This document shows, one piece after another, positions 45,225 to 57,028 of a stretch of 64,000 nt of DNA. Location of the stretch: positions 12,239,215-12,303,214 of the forward strand of contig OX328112.1 in NCBI GenBank assembly GCA_946811185.2. Reading direction: 5' to 3'. Made by a program: the position numbers and the translations under genes. Numbering within the stretch: position 1 is the first letter of the stretch; the number at the start of each line of letters is the position of its first letter. The notes beneath the pieces were generated by a model, which saw nothing but the letters and a program-made list of their open reading frames with translations, had not been told where the DNA came from and ran no database searches. The stretch is from Hippopus hippopus (Eukaryota > Mollusca > Bivalvia > Cardiida > Cardiidae).

Positions 45225-45930
45225 TAACCCTTTTTCAATCAATCCCTAGTCTTAACAACCGGAGGAAAAGGGTTTTTCAAAACATTGTTGGAAAAGAAGA
45301 AAATGCTGGTAACCAATACCCCTGAAAGTTGGTCAGAATTTCTGTATCGACGATATCTTGGAAGAGTTTGAAGATGGGTCATATCGGGTCAAAAACTAGG
45401 TCACTAGGTCAAATCTTAGAAAAACACATTTTGAGTCCAGTACTCATGAAAGTTGGTCAAAATGTTTGTCTTGATGATATCTCAATCCACTTTGAAAATG
45501 GATCACATTAGGTCAAAAACTAGGTCACCAGGTCAAATCTTTTGAAATACCTTGTATACCCTTTGGAATGTTTGTCATAATATCTCGGAAAAAGATTGCA
45601 AATGGGTCACGTATGGTCAAATGGCTCAGGTGAGCAACTTCAGGGCCATCATGGCCCTCTTTTCTAAGAATGTTTTCAAAAGTCTTCTTTCTCTGGGTAG
45701 TTAAAACTTTGGATTGTGTGGTATAGGGTAAAACCCCTGGGTGAGAATATATTTGAAAACATTCAGGCTAAAGGAGAAAATGCCGGCAATCAGCATTTTC
45801 TCCTTTTCCCACAATGTTTTCTTCTCTATCAAAGACAGAAATCATCATTTGAGCCACAATTAATTTTTCATCTGCATATGCTTTCAATGTGGTCTAGTCT
45901 AAAATTTTGTCATCTGGTAACAGGTTAATT
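45225..45930. mobile_element. TTAA-1 copy split by REP-7, then another copy
   Basis: 45225-45318 is a left half; REP-7 45319-45662 closes GGGCCATCATGGCCCTCTT; 45663-45735 is a right half in reverse sense, so the host copy was symmetric or two copies are joined. 45733-45930 is a + copy. Confidence 0.68.
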
Positions 45931-46454
45931 TGTTCTCTGATACATAGTTAAATCTTGTATTTCAAACCAGTTGTGTGGTCTTTTATTTGAGATCCGGGTG
46001 TTTGTAATTGTTTCCAAACAAAGTTCAACTACCAACATTAATCACTTTTAATCACCATTGATATAATACCACTTGAAAATCTATTATTAGATAGTTTATT
46101 CTTTACCAAACGATAATATTGAAAGATACATCTCTACAGCCAGAGAGAAAAAAACGCAGTTAAAACTTTGTAGTGTGTTTAATGGTTTAGATATTGGTCA
46201 GCTGTGTAAATAAAGGTAAATAATAAATATGGTGTATGGAATAAAGAAACTCTAGGGATATTTCCCCATTTAAAACTGGAAACAACAACAGCAATAGCTT
46301 GTAAGGCCTTCAAAGTATGAAGTGCATTTTCTATCCGTCGTAATCGGTTCAGCCATCAGGGGCTACATTTGGCATGAAGATACAAGAATGATAATAATTT
46401 CATAAAATAAGGATGAAATGGGTTAAAAACTGGCTGAAAACAAGTATAAATGTA

Positions 46455-46765
46455 TCTTGAAGACTTGTCCAAAACGACAGTATTTGCAGACAAATGTTTA
46501 AAGTAGCTCATATGATGGGAGTTGTCTCTGAACTGTCTCTGAATATGCAGAAAGCATTGTGGAAAAAGGAGAAAATGTTAGTGCTAATTCAAAGCATTTT
46601 GCAGACGACAAGTTTCATGTGGAAGAATTTGTCTTTGGAAGGGTATAAAACTTTGTGGGAAAAGGAGAAAATGCTGGCTACCAGCATTTTCTCCTTTTCC
46701 CACAATGTTTTCAAAAGCTATCTCCATCAGGATTGTTAAAATCGGGATTGTGTAGTAAAGGGTTA
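46455..46765 (-). mobile_element. Two TTAA-1 copies, the first cut short
   Basis: 46455-46582 is a left half; 46582-46765 is nearly full with a perfect hairpin, ending GTAGTAAAGGGTTAA. 45931-46454 holds a repeat also at 38965 and otherwise nothing. Confidence 0.76.
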
Positions 46766-46810
46766 AAGCTAAAAAGCAAAAAAGGTTTTCCTTGCCATCA
46801 AATGTTTCAA

Positions 46811-47074
46811 GCCCGTCCGGGTGGCTCAGTGGTTAGCGTATCTGACTTGTGACCTGGAGGTTGCGGGTTCGATACCCGGTTGCAGTGAACTTTCTTTCTG
46901 GCAATTTTTCGCCTCTCACCTCTGATGCATGTGAGAAAAGTAGTCAGTGGCTTTGGAAAGAAAGTTGTGTTAGTACTGGTGTGAGAAAGCCAGGAAACAA
47001 GAGGGTGCGTTACTGACCGCCATGATATGACCTAAGCTGTTAAAATGGCGTTAAACTCCAATACAAACCAAACC
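46811..47074 (+). mobile_element. SINE-2 with perfect 11-bp target duplication
   Basis: AAATGTTTCAA at 46800-46810 and 47075-47085. A box TGGCTCAGTGGTTAGCG, B box GGTTCGATACC, body CTTTCTTTCTGGCAATTTTT, tail ATACAAACC. Confidence 0.9.
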
Positions 47075-47139
47075 AAATGTTTCAAATATCAACCCAAAAA
47101 AGAGATTGAGGAAACTATGAGGGTACATTGAGAATGACC

Positions 47140-47355
47140 ATGTGGTGTCCGTTGTTGTGTGGTAGAGTGTCTGCCTTGTAACCATAAGGTCCTGAGTTTG
47201 ATACTGGGAGCAGTTATCATCTTTGGGACCATTCGTTGGCCCCACAAATTTGGTGCAAGTACTGGTGTAGTTTCCAAAAAGCAGAATCAAGAGAGATTGG
47301 TACAAGTTGCAAGACCTTGTTTCACAATCAATGCAAAAATAGTGTTTAAACGAAC
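47140..47355 (+). mobile_element. SINE-3 with 7-bp target duplication
   Basis: AATGACC at 47133-47139 and 47356-47362. Head GTGTGGTAGAGTGTCTGCC, body AGTACTGGTGTAGTTTCC. Confidence 0.8.
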
Positions 47356-47541
47356 AATGACCGTGAAAGATGACACAGTTATTTGCATCATTACTTAGCA
47401 ATAAAATCTCTATATTTGCTTGTGTAATCAGGCAAAACATTTCAAAAGAACACTCTACATGATATGAATTTTCATTCCGCTTTTCAAAATTAATGGGTTT
47501 CTCACCCCAAACAATGCACTGAATAATTTTGGACCCTTGGC

Positions 47542-48045
47542 TTAACTCTTTACAAAATGACAAACTTTTGGACTTGACCAAGTTGAATGCATTTGCAGAA
47601 GATGAATTGAAACTATGTTGTTTAAATGATGATTTCTGTCTTTGATAGAAAACACTGCAGGTAACCAGCATTTTCTCCTTTTCCTGCAATGCTTTCAAGT
47701 GTCTTCTTCAAGGTTGTTAAAAGTCAGAATTGTGTGGTAAAGGGTTAATGCTCATCTAATCTCCTTTTCCTACAATTTTTTCTACCTGTCCCTAAATAAA
47801 TCTATTCAATTCAGCCATATTTATTTTTTGTTCTGCATAATAATGCTTTTGAATTAAGATGGGTCTACAATTTTGTCAACTGATAAAGAATTATCCCTTT
47901 ACCAGACAACCCCAAGTTTTAACAACCTTGCAGAGATAGGGTTTTGAAAACATTGTGTGAAAGGGAAAAAATGCTGGTAATCAGCATTTTCTCCTTTTCT
48001 CACAATACATTCTATCCTTTCAAAGAAAAATTCCATAATTTGCAA
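47542..48045. mobile_element. TTAA-1 cluster
   Basis: 47542-47748 (-, left hairpin arm shortened), 47756-47893 (+, right half), 47890-48045 (+). Confidence 0.77.
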
Positions 48046-48193
48046 GATCATTATTATTATTGTAAGAGAAAGTAATACAAGTCCTGGTTTATTTATATTT
48101 CAAACTTAGCATAAAACTTTTATAGGTCAAAGCCCGAAGGATGGAGGTCGGGGATATTTTCACAGGTCGTTGGGTGTATTTTTTTTTTCGCCT

Positions 48194-48640
48194 TTAACCC
48201 TATACCAAATAATTTCATGTTGTAACGACCCTGATGAAAGATCTTCCAAGGCTTTTGCAAACACTGTGAGAAAAGAAGAAAATGCTGGTAACCAGCATTT
48301 TCTCCTTTTCCCACATTGTTTTCTACTTTTGTCAGTTGAGCCACCTGTAATTTTTTCTTTTCAAATGATTGATTGAATGATCTTTAACACTGCTTTCAAT
48401 ATTATTTCAGTCATGTCATGGTGACAGCTTGCTTGTTCATGTATATTTTTGGTTTCACCAGGACTAGGCTAGGGCTCTAAAGTGTCTTGACCAAGGACAC
48501 TCCCATGCTTCCAGTAAGGCTCAAACCTGGGACCACTAGGTTAAGAGTCCTATACTTTGCCACCGAGCCACACAGGACACCTGTAATTTGTTGTCTGTAA
48601 TTAGGACAGGTCTAAAACTCTGTTGTCTGGTCAAAAGTCA
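48194..48640 (+). mobile_element. TTAA-1 copy split by a SINE
   Basis: Left piece to ACCTGTAATTTTTTC. The reversed tRNA-headed SINE (48366-48580) ends at CCACCGAGCCACACAGG. Right piece resumes with ACCTGTAATTTGTTG. The duplicated ACCTGTAATTT is the target site. Confidence 0.8.
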
Positions 48641-49320
48641 ACCTTCAACCCATTATGAAACAACAAAAATTTAGATTTGTCAATTTTGACAGCATTTTGC
48701 ATATGAGGCATGCCCTGGCAAAAGGGGATTTGATGCATCTTTGTGATGCCTTAAACTAAGCAAGTGATACCAAACATGTAACTGTGGATCCATAAAATCC
48801 ATTTTGTCTAACAACCATTTTAATCATAAGTTAGAATAGTCCTTGGACAAGCAGAAAATTTACAAAGAACAAGAACACTTGACCCATGTGAGCCTGTGAG
48901 TACTGCTCAGGCTGTCATTGATTGATGCTTTTTGCCGATGCATCAAATCCTCTTTTCACAGAGTCTGGCTCATACACGTATATGGCTTGCAATACGCGAA
49001 AAGGGGCATTCGGACATTTGCATAAAGTGTCATCTCGGATCAGCCCGCACAGTACGTGCAGGCTAATCCGAGACGGCACTTTACGACTACATTAGATTTT
49101 GTGCTACAGTAGACTGCTACGCAGGCTGATCCGAGACGACATTTTACGCAAATGTCCGAATGCCCCTTTTTGTGTGTGTTGCAGGCCATATATCAAATCA
49201 AATGTGGCTCAAATGGTATGATTTGCCCATGTAAGGATAGAAAACCAACTGTGAAAGGGAGGTAATGCTGGTAACAGCAATTTCTTCTTTTCCCACAAAG
49301 TTTTCAGAAGCCTTCTTCCT
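48641..49320 (-). mobile_element. TTAA-1 copy split by MITE-4 and a TIR element
   Basis: Left piece to CAGCATTTTGCATATG, MITE-4 48697-48976, TIR element 48984-49187, then AAATGTGGCTCAAATGG continues the copy. Confidence 0.72.
48984..49187. mobile_element. 204-bp TIR element
   Basis: GGCTTGCAATACGCGAAAAG / CTTTTTGTG...TTGCAGGCC ends, with GGGGCATTCGGACATTTGC and its inverse inside. Flanked by ATAT on both sides. Confidence 0.8.
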
Positions 49321-50050
49321 AAACCTTTTACAATACAATCCTGAGTTTAAACGACCCTGACGGAGAAGGCTTTTAACAGTCCTGAGGAAGAAGGTTTTTA
49401 GCTCCACTGGCCGAAGGCCAGCGAGCTATTGTCATGGCGTTGTGTCCATCGTGCGTCCGTCCGTTCGTTCGTCCGTGTGTGCGTCCGTAAACTTTTTCTT
49501 TAAAAAACTTCTCCTCAGAAACTATTGACTGGATTTTTACCAAATTTCACAGGAATGTTCCTTTGGTGGTCCTCTTTCAAATTCCTTCAAATAATTGTGT
49601 TCCATGAAGAATTCTGGTTGCCATGGCAACCAAAGTAAAAAACCTTTAAAAATCTTCTCCTCCCAAACCGCTATTTGGATAGCATTATTATTTTGCAGGA
49701 ATGTTCCTTAGATACAGGTTTACAGAATTCCTTAAAAAAAAAAAAGATCTGTCAAAAAACATGGCTTTTATGGGAGACTCATTTTCCTTTTATGGTATAA
49801 AGTAAAATCTTTGAAAAATTTCTTCTCTAAAACTATTCATTGGATTTCATTGTTGTTTTGCAGGTAAGTTCCTATGGTGGTTGTCTACCAAATTGTTTCT
49901 TCAGTGAGCTAAAATGCAGGATTGAGTGATAATTGTTAAAAACTTCCTTTCGCCATTATAGAAATATCAGGCCTGTGGAGTGATACAGGTGCTCAAGCGC
50001 CTCTAGTTGAAAACATTCTGAGAAAGGAAGAAAATGCTGGTACCCACCGA
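49320..50050 (+). mobile_element. TTAA-1 copy split by REP-6
   Basis: Left piece AAACCTTTTACAATACAAT ... CTGAGGAAGAAGG, REP-6 49399-50000 (AGCTCCACTGGCCGAAGGCC, CGTCCGTCCG), then GAAAACATTCTGAGAAAGGA. Confidence 0.7.
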
Positions 50051-50052
50051 AA

Positions 50053-50246
50053 TAATCTCACAGTAATCTTCTCAGGCTGCTTTCCCACATAATCATGATG
50101 AAACAATGATCAATGATGAGAGAAGAATGAAGCCTTCACAATGACTATCATCAATCCATGGAAAGAAATTGGCCAAGCCACAGATTCAAACCAAGGACTC
50201 CCTGATTTAAAGTCTTGTATGTTACAAACTGAGCTGCCATGCTCAG
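50053..50246 (-). mobile_element. SINE-1 fragment
   Basis: Reversed body (CTTCACAATGACTATCATCA, AAGAAATTGGCCAAGCC) and head. 50247-50600 after it shows nothing firm. Confidence 0.7.
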
Positions 50247-50601
50247 AAGAAAAGAAAAGGCTTGTAATGTTGCCATCTTTGTCACTACCTAAAACAATTT
50301 TTTATATCTTAAATTCTTTTTGAATTTCTTTTTTCCAAAGGCAGGTTCCGTTTTCATACTTTATCTAAAACATTTTTTTCACATCTTCAATTTCTTTTTT
50401 TCTACATAAAAGGAGTTCAAAAATTACAAAATTGGACATCTTGCACCAGGTCAACAGAAACTGAAATAAATGCCACTAGAGAAGCTATTTCACTGGGTAT
50501 TGATAGCCCAGATAAATCTTTGTAAACAGGGACCTGAAAGGTTCATTTTCCTTTTACCCTATAGATCTACGAGATGACAAAATTGTGGACATTTCTAAAT
50601 T

Positions 50602-51157
50602 GAACTCTTTTTTTCCAGACAATGGAAATATAGACTTGTTTAAATTCAAAGCTTATGCAAAAGAGAAGTAAGGCTCAAATAATAGAATTTGCCTTTGCAA
50701 GTTTAGGAAACATTGTAGGAAAAAGAGAAAATGCTGGTTGCCAGCATTTTCTCCTTTTCCCACAATGTTTTTTATAGACTTCTCTCGCAGCTTTGTTAAA
50801 ACCAGGGATTGTGTGGTAAATGTTTAATGTGGCAGTGAAGAAATGATGGGATTTTTCACTGAAAGAATAGAAAACATAGAGAGAATAGGAGAAAATACCA
50901 GTATCTAGAATTTTTCATCCTTTTACCACTATGTTTCTAAACACCTTCTTCATCATCTTGATAATCATGGTTAACCCTTTTCTACACAATCCAGAGTTTT
51001 AATGACCCTGAGAACCAGCATTTTCTTTTTCCACAATATTTTCTGTCCTTTAAAGGAAAATGTCTCTTTTTGAGTAACAATTATTTTGTTGTGTACAAAA
51101 GCTTTCAATTCTGGCCTGTCTAGATTTTTTTTTTCTTTCATTTGATAAAGGATTTAA
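50602..51157. mobile_element. TTAA-1 cluster
   Basis: 50602-50827 (-, apex GGTTGCC), 50827-50960 (-, cut), 50971-51157 (+, left hairpin arm missing, CCCTGAG joined to AACCAGC). A TTAA-2/3 scrap lies at 51250-51330. Confidence 0.76.
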
Positions 51158-51415
51158 TAAAATCCACAGGACCTGTTGGTTAAAAATAAGGTGAAAAATA
51201 TTAGACATTTGAATTTTAAGAGTGTTTGCTAGATCACCTTTCAAACAGTTATTAAATTATGTAGATTCAAGATCAGACTGTACAGTCTAGGTAGTCTGAT
51301 CTTTATGTTGTAAGCAGAAACACATGAAATTGTACAAAGTAGGTCAAAGGTTTAATTTTCCTTTAAAGAGAAGATAAAGACTACTTTTCAAACTTTCATC
51401 CCATTAAAGAGCTGT

Positions 51416-52607
51416 AACTCTTTACCACACAATCCCGACTTTTGACGATGAAGGAGAGGGCCTTTGAAAACATGCTGGGTAAAGGAGAAAATGCTGGTAA
51501 CCAGCATTTTCTCCTTCTCCCACCATGTTTTTTTTTTTCATATTAAGGAACTTAGGTTCTGTTATATAACCCTTCACCACACAAATTTGTTGTCTGCAGA
51601 TGCATTTAATGTAGAACAGTCTAGAAATAGTCATTTGGTAATGAGTTAACTCCTTACCAAACAGCAAGCTTGTAGCCTTGGCGAAATCAAAAGCATTTGC
51701 AGACGATAAAATAAAGCTTGTAATTTGTTTCTAGAAGGGTAGAAAACATTGTGGAAAAAGGAGAAAATGCTGGTTACCAGCATTTTCTCCTGTTCCCACA
51801 ATGTTTTCAAAAGGCTTCTCTCCCAGGGTTGGAATTTTACGGTAATGACTGAAAGAGGTGATAAAGACTAGTTTCCAAACTTTTATTCTATGAACCCTTT
51901 ACCACACGACAAAATTTTAGACTCTTCCAAATTGAAAGCATTTGCAGACGACAAATTAGATACTGCTCATTTGGTAGGATTTGTCACTAATAGGGTAGCA
52001 AACATTGTGGGAAAAGGAGAAAATGCTGGTTTCCATCATTTTCTCCTTTTCCCACAGTGTTTTCAAAAGGCCTCTTTCTAGGGGGTTGTTAAAAGTCGGG
52101 ATTGTGTGGTAAAGGATTAAAGAGCTTTAACTCTTTATAAGACATCTAAATTTTATCGACCACCATATTCAAAGCTATTACAGACAACAAATCAGATGTG
52201 GAGCAAATGATGGGACTTGTCTATGTATGGGTAGAGAAGTACATGGCAAAAAGAGAAAACGCTGCATTTTCTGCTTTTCTCACAATGTTTTAAAGAGCCT
52301 TCTTCCTCAGGGTCATGAAAACTTGGAGAATTTTAGTGCGGGCTTAAGGTTGAAATTATCAATCTATGTCCAAACGGTGGCAAGCTCACATTACGGGGCA
52401 AAAGGAAAAAATCTTATATTAAGAGCAGATAGAATAGAATGTGCTATCTTAAGGGATATCTTAGGTGAAGGAAATTTTCTTCTTTGTTCCTTTTTCCACA
52501 ATATTTTGTCTCCTTTCAAAGACAAATTCAAACATATGAGTTATATTTAATTTGTAGTCTTCAAATGCTTCGGATTTGGACTAGTCCAAATTTTTGTCAA
52601 GTTGTTA
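51416..52607. mobile_element. TTAA-1 cluster, five copies
   Basis: 51416-51649 (+) and 51646-51848 (-) share TTAA. 51891-52120 (-) is close to consensus, 52125-52350 (-) is diverged, 52470-52607 (+) is a right half. Confidence 0.8.
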
Positions 52608-52815
52608 AGACTAAAAGAAACACACTGAAGCACACCGCATTTGCTGGTCATCAGGGTTCTTTGTTTTGTCACAAAGTTTTTCAAAGATGTACTGAAGTTG
52701 CTTTAGAATATTTCCCTATGAAGGAAAGGTTTGAAGGAATGAAAGGTGATAAATAGAAAATTGATAAATATACAGTTGAACTGTGAACCTTTTAAATCTG
52801 TATAGCACCATTGGT

Positions 52816-53027
52816 TTAATTCTTTCCATACTATAGATGAAATCAGAAGCTTTTGTGGACAGTGTAGATCAAGATCAGACTTCACAGAATATGCAGTCTG
52901 ATCTCTGATTTACACTGTCCACTGCTTTTTCTAGATTATGACCTAATTGTCTCTTTATCTTGCAGCAGAACTGCACTGGTAGTCTGTGAGAAAATGCAGT
53001 TTATTTATTTAGTCATGAAAGAGTTAA
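52816..53027 (+). mobile_element. TTAA-2-like copy with different outer sequence
   Basis: TTAATTCTTTCCATACTATA ... TTTAGTCATGAAAGAGTTAA around the usual GTGTAGATCAAGATCAGAC hairpin; a further TTAA-ended subfamily. Confidence 0.7.
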
Positions 53028-53637
53028 CGTCTTGTCTGAAAGAGTGGTTGTAATGTTTAGTTGGCCAGCAGTGGGGATTAAACCCAACCCTCAAATGTCC
53101 AAACATTTGTCACTTACAAGTCTTGTGGCCTACCACTTGAGCAGATTCTGAACATTTTGATCTGAAGTTACATATTATGTCTGCAAAATTGTCTTACATT
53201 TAGTTTTCAAAGTCAAAGATTGAAATTAATCAAAGAAAATAACAAAAATATAGAAAATAGCAAATATACAAAATTATGAAAATACTAACTAGATTAGATT
53301 ATTCTTTAGTTTTTCTGTACTAAGGCAACATACTTCAAAGGCATAACCTAGTACTGGCAAAACCAAGGGAATACATGAATATGTGAACTGTGGTCATGAT
53401 ATGACTAGAATTATGTTGAAACAGCGTAAAACACCGTGCAATTGTTCAAAAAGATAAAATTATAGGGGAAGGGTAGGTAAATGCCTGAAATATTTGAAAT
53501 AGCCATTTTTGTAATTTATATCTCTAATTATCTTCTTAAAGGCTCAATTTTAAAATTCCCTTTCACTTATCTATAGATGTAACCACAATTACGGTCCACA
53601 AATATTGTCAGTGAGTAAGTAATTAATGCTGAATCCT
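53028..53637. other. SINE remnants, no gene
   Basis: 53030-53160 resembles a reversed tRNA head; 53370-53450 has a SINE tail (ATTATGTTGAAACAGC). The rest is unassigned. Confidence 0.35.
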
Positions 53638-54033
53638 TAAGAGTGCGGAATGAACCTATTGGATATTTTCATCCTAGAAATATGACGCAAATAACTGCAA
53701 TTTCATGGTTGCTTTCTTCAAAAGTGTTTCAGCAAAGCAGACAATGTAGATCAAAGATAAGGCTACACATTTTATGCAGCCTGATCTTGATCTACACTGT
53801 CCGCAAAGGCATTTATAGTTGTGAAAGGTTATTAAAGGGTTAACCCATCATCAAACAATCCTGCGTTTCAATGACCCTGAGGAAAAAAACCTGTTAACCA
53901 GCATTTTCTCCTTTTCCCATAATGTTTGTGACCCCTTCAAAGGTAAGCCTTGTTATTTAAGTCACTTTTATCATCTGCAAATGTTTTCAATTTGGACAAG
54001 TCTAAAATTTTGATTTTTGATAATGGATTAGGC
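53638..54033. mobile_element. TTAA-3 (-) and TTAA-1 (+) sharing TTAA
   Basis: TTAA-3 53638-53843 ends ATTAAAGGGTTAA. TTAA-1 53840-54033 lacks its left hairpin arm (CCTG...TTAACCAGC). Confidence 0.78.
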
Positions 54034-54171
54034 GCTCAACTTTAGCATTTTTGTAGGCAATCATATTTGTCACAGTAGATCAAAGTCAGCTGCAATTACG
54101 ATGAAGGGTGTTCATTGATTGAATAGCGTTTTATGCGCTTTCAACTTTTTTATTTCAGGCACATCACAGTT

Positions 54172-54463
54172 ACAGCTCATTTAGGCACGGCCAAGTAGCT
54201 TGGTGGTTAGGGTATCTGACTTTTGACCTCTTAATTGCAAGCTCAATATCTGGTTGAGGAAAAACTTTCACTACGGTGATTTTTTTTGCCTCTCACCTCT
54301 GATGCATGTGAGAAAAAGCAGTCGGTGGCTCGGAAAGAAAGTTGTGTCAGTACTGGTGTGAGAAAACCAGGAAACAGATGTGTAGGTTCATTTACCGCTG
54401 TGTTATGACCTAAGCTGATAAAACAGCATAAAAATCCAGAACAAAAAAAAACAGCTCATTTAG
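54172..54463 (+). mobile_element. SINE-2 with perfect 13-bp target duplication
   Basis: ACAGCTCATTTAG at 54172-54184 and 54451-54463. Head GGCCAAGTAGCTTGGTGG, body CCTCTCACCTCTGATGCATG, A-rich tail. It interrupts a reversed SINE-1 remnant (54108-54171, resuming after 54463). Confidence 0.9.
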
Positions 54464-54576
54464 TAATTTATGTTTTCAGTTTCACAAGTACAAGGCAAGG
54501 GCTCTTGGATGACTTGCCAAAGGGCATTTCCACAAAAAACCAGCTCTTTGTGAGACAAACCCGCTCTCATAGCAAG

Positions 54577-54809
54577 TTAACCCTGTACCAAATGACAAAA
54601 CTTTTGAATGTTCCAAATTTAAAGCGTTTGCATGCAACAAATAAAAAAGATATGGCTAAAATGATTCAATATTTGTATGAGAGGACAGAAAAACATCATG
54701 GGAAAAGGAGAAAATGCTGGTTACCAGCATTTTCTCCTTTTCCCATGATGTTTTCCAAAGCTTTCTCCCTCAGGGTCAATAAAATTCAGGATTGTGTGGT
54801 GAAGGGTTA
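54577..54809 (-). mobile_element. TTAA-1 copy with two paired hairpin changes
   Basis: TTAACCCTGTACCAAATG to GTGGTGAAGGGTTA. Arms ACATCATGGGAAAAGG and CCTTTTCCCATGATGT differ from consensus at two matched positions. Confidence 0.87.
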
Positions 54810-54993
54810 TATAACAGAAACATCAAAGACATAGTTTAACCTATTTACAAAAAGGGAAAACATTCAATTTGTATACAAATCGAAGATAAATTTAAAGTTT
54901 TTCTAATTTATCTCTGGATATTTGGACAGTCCGTCTACCCGACCATACTGCTTCAAAAGCATTTTAGGTGGGCTGATCTCTTCCTGAGACAAA

Positions 54994-55698
54994 TTGTATT
55001 GACCCATGTCAGCCTGGGTCAGTGCTTTTGGCAGATGCATGAAACCCCTTTTTCATATAGCATATGTATATGTATATATGATCAATTTGAGTGTTGGGTC
55101 TATACTGTCTGCTGTCTTAAGAAATACTCTGGCAAATCTAGTATTTAACCCATTACCAGAGGATAAAATTTCAGACTTGTCCAAATTTGAAACACCAGCT
55201 GATGACTAAATCGAAAATGGTCCAAATGAATTGAAGTTCTTTGACAGTGTAGAAAAGACTGTGCAAAAGTGAGAAAATGCTGGTTACCAGCATTTTCTCT
55301 TAACTCACAATGTTTGCAAAAGCACTACTCTTTTTCCAGGTTGTTAAAACTAGGGATTGTGTGGTGAACTGTTTAATTTCAGTTGACAGTCTTACTTCCA
55401 CATATCTAGATTAAGTCTATTTGAATATGTTGCACTCTAAGGTATAAGACTTGTGGGTCTTTATGACTTTCCCTGGCTTTTAACACTTTACAAGACAAAC
55501 CTATGTTTTGAAGAAACCTGAGAAAAAAGGCCTTTGAAAACATTGTGGGAGGAGGAGAAGATGCTTTTTACTTGCATTTTCTCCTCATTCCACAATGTTT
55601 TATAAGTTTTGAAGACATCCCAGTTACATTTATTGGTCATTTGCAAGTGTATTTAATTTGGACTAGTCTAAAATTTTGTTGTATAGTGAAGGGTTAAT
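54994..55698. mobile_element. MITE-4 scrap and two TTAA-1 copies
   Basis: 54994-55068 MITE-4 end; TTAA-1 55145-55376 (-) and 55477-55698 (+). Confidence 0.77.
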
Positions 55699-55710
55699 CA
55701 TGTCTATTTC

Positions 55711-56430
55711 CTAACTCTTTAAGGCACAACCCGAGTTTTAACAGCCCTAAAAAAAGCCTTTTGAAAACATTGTGGGAAGGAGAAATAGAGGATCATACAT
55801 GAGTGTTTATGTATTATCATTTTTATCAAACTAGTTGACTAAAATTGTATGACACAAGCCTTGGTGTTCACGGTTCCATGTTTACAATAGTTGTAGTTCA
55901 GTTTCAAATGTGAAATTCACAAGTAGATAGCTCCATAACACTTACACAGACAGCAGAATAAAACGATCTCTAGAGGGGGTAAGTGCAACTAATTCAGCAA
56001 TTTTATTTTTTTAAAAAGCTTTCTTGTATTTCCTGCAGCTTTCGCTGCATTTCCTGCTTTATATTAAATATGAAAATAAAAAACTGTCCACACGCATACT
56101 TCTTAGCAACAGTGACGTCATTTTTCCGCGAAACGGCATAATAGTACAATTTCGGGCATTTTCTGTGGTTGGTTTCTCAAGCTTCACATGCTCATGACTA
56201 AAACTTTATCAGAACCGGGACCCAAAAAACGATAATACACTAGTGTATTATCAAAAATAAGTCATGGGTTTAATACACTGCCAGGGGAGGTTATATGTGA
56301 TAAAATGCCAATAACTATCGCTTTGTGGGTAAAATCCATAATTTGAGCCATATTTTAATAGCCCTCCGCAGATGCTTTCAATTTGGACAAGTCTACATTA
56401 ACATCATTTTTGTTGTGTGGCATAGAGTTA
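55711..56430 (+). mobile_element. TTAA-1 copy split by an unassigned 0.5-kb segment
   Basis: Left half 55711-55795 and right half 56318-56430 (AATCCATAATTTGAGCC ... GTGGCATAGAGTTAA). The 55796-56317 insert has GATAATACACTAGTG near its right end and a weak counterpart at its left; identity unknown. Confidence 0.6.
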
Positions 56431-56489
56431 ACTCTTCTGCAGATAACAGTTTATTAGACTAAGTAGACTTCTTTTGATTGCTGAATGGC

Positions 56490-56872
56490 TGGCAGAAAAA
56501 TGAACTCTAAAATTGGGTAAAATGTAAACAAAAGAGAGAGAACCTGGCAACTTTATACCTGGTTTTTTAATTCATTTTTCTTCCAGCGATGAACCCTTGG
56601 ACAGACTGTATAATAACAGATTGTCATCTTCACAATAATTTCCATACTTTTAAAATGTATGATTTAAATCTAAATGCATTTTGACACCTGCATTGTTTAC
56701 TTTGAGATACCACTGAGCTTTTAACCTTGAAGGTGTTTGAGACAGACCTTTTTACTAGGCTTTTACAAACATTGTGGACAAAAAAAAAAGAGAGAAAAAT
56801 GCTGGTTTCCAGCATTATTCTGCTTTCCAACAGCCTTTTCAAAAGACTTCTATCTAGGGTGCATGATAAAAC
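56490..56872. repeat. Dispersed repeat (second copy of 35400-35630) and degraded TTAA-1
   Basis: 56490-56725 matches the earlier copy; 56715-56872 is a - TTAA-1 with hairpin apex GGTTTCC. Confidence 0.65.
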
Positions 56873-57028
56873 TACCGGTATATAAGAGATAAAAGTTGTA
56901 CCAAAAAATATTAATGGTATGTTGTTCAAAGGGAGATAACAATTTCTGCGTGAATAATTTGTTATTGTAAGAGTTATTGTTTCACAGTTCTTTTGTCAAT
57001 CTGTCTTTAGGTATACACACACAAATTT

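Noticed and set aside
46811..46883. tRNA gene
   Set aside because: A and B boxes are present, but it is the head of SINE-2 with target duplications; the cloverleaf is not complete. The same applies at 17262, 39839, 40843, 47140 and 54185.
47051..47698. 215-codon frame on the - strand
   Set aside because: It spans SINE-2, SINE-3 and TTAA-1 sequence; a chance frame with no domain.
50390..50460. Possible short exon after ACATAAAAG
   Set aside because: Fewer than 20 codons before a stop and no partner exon; not supportable.
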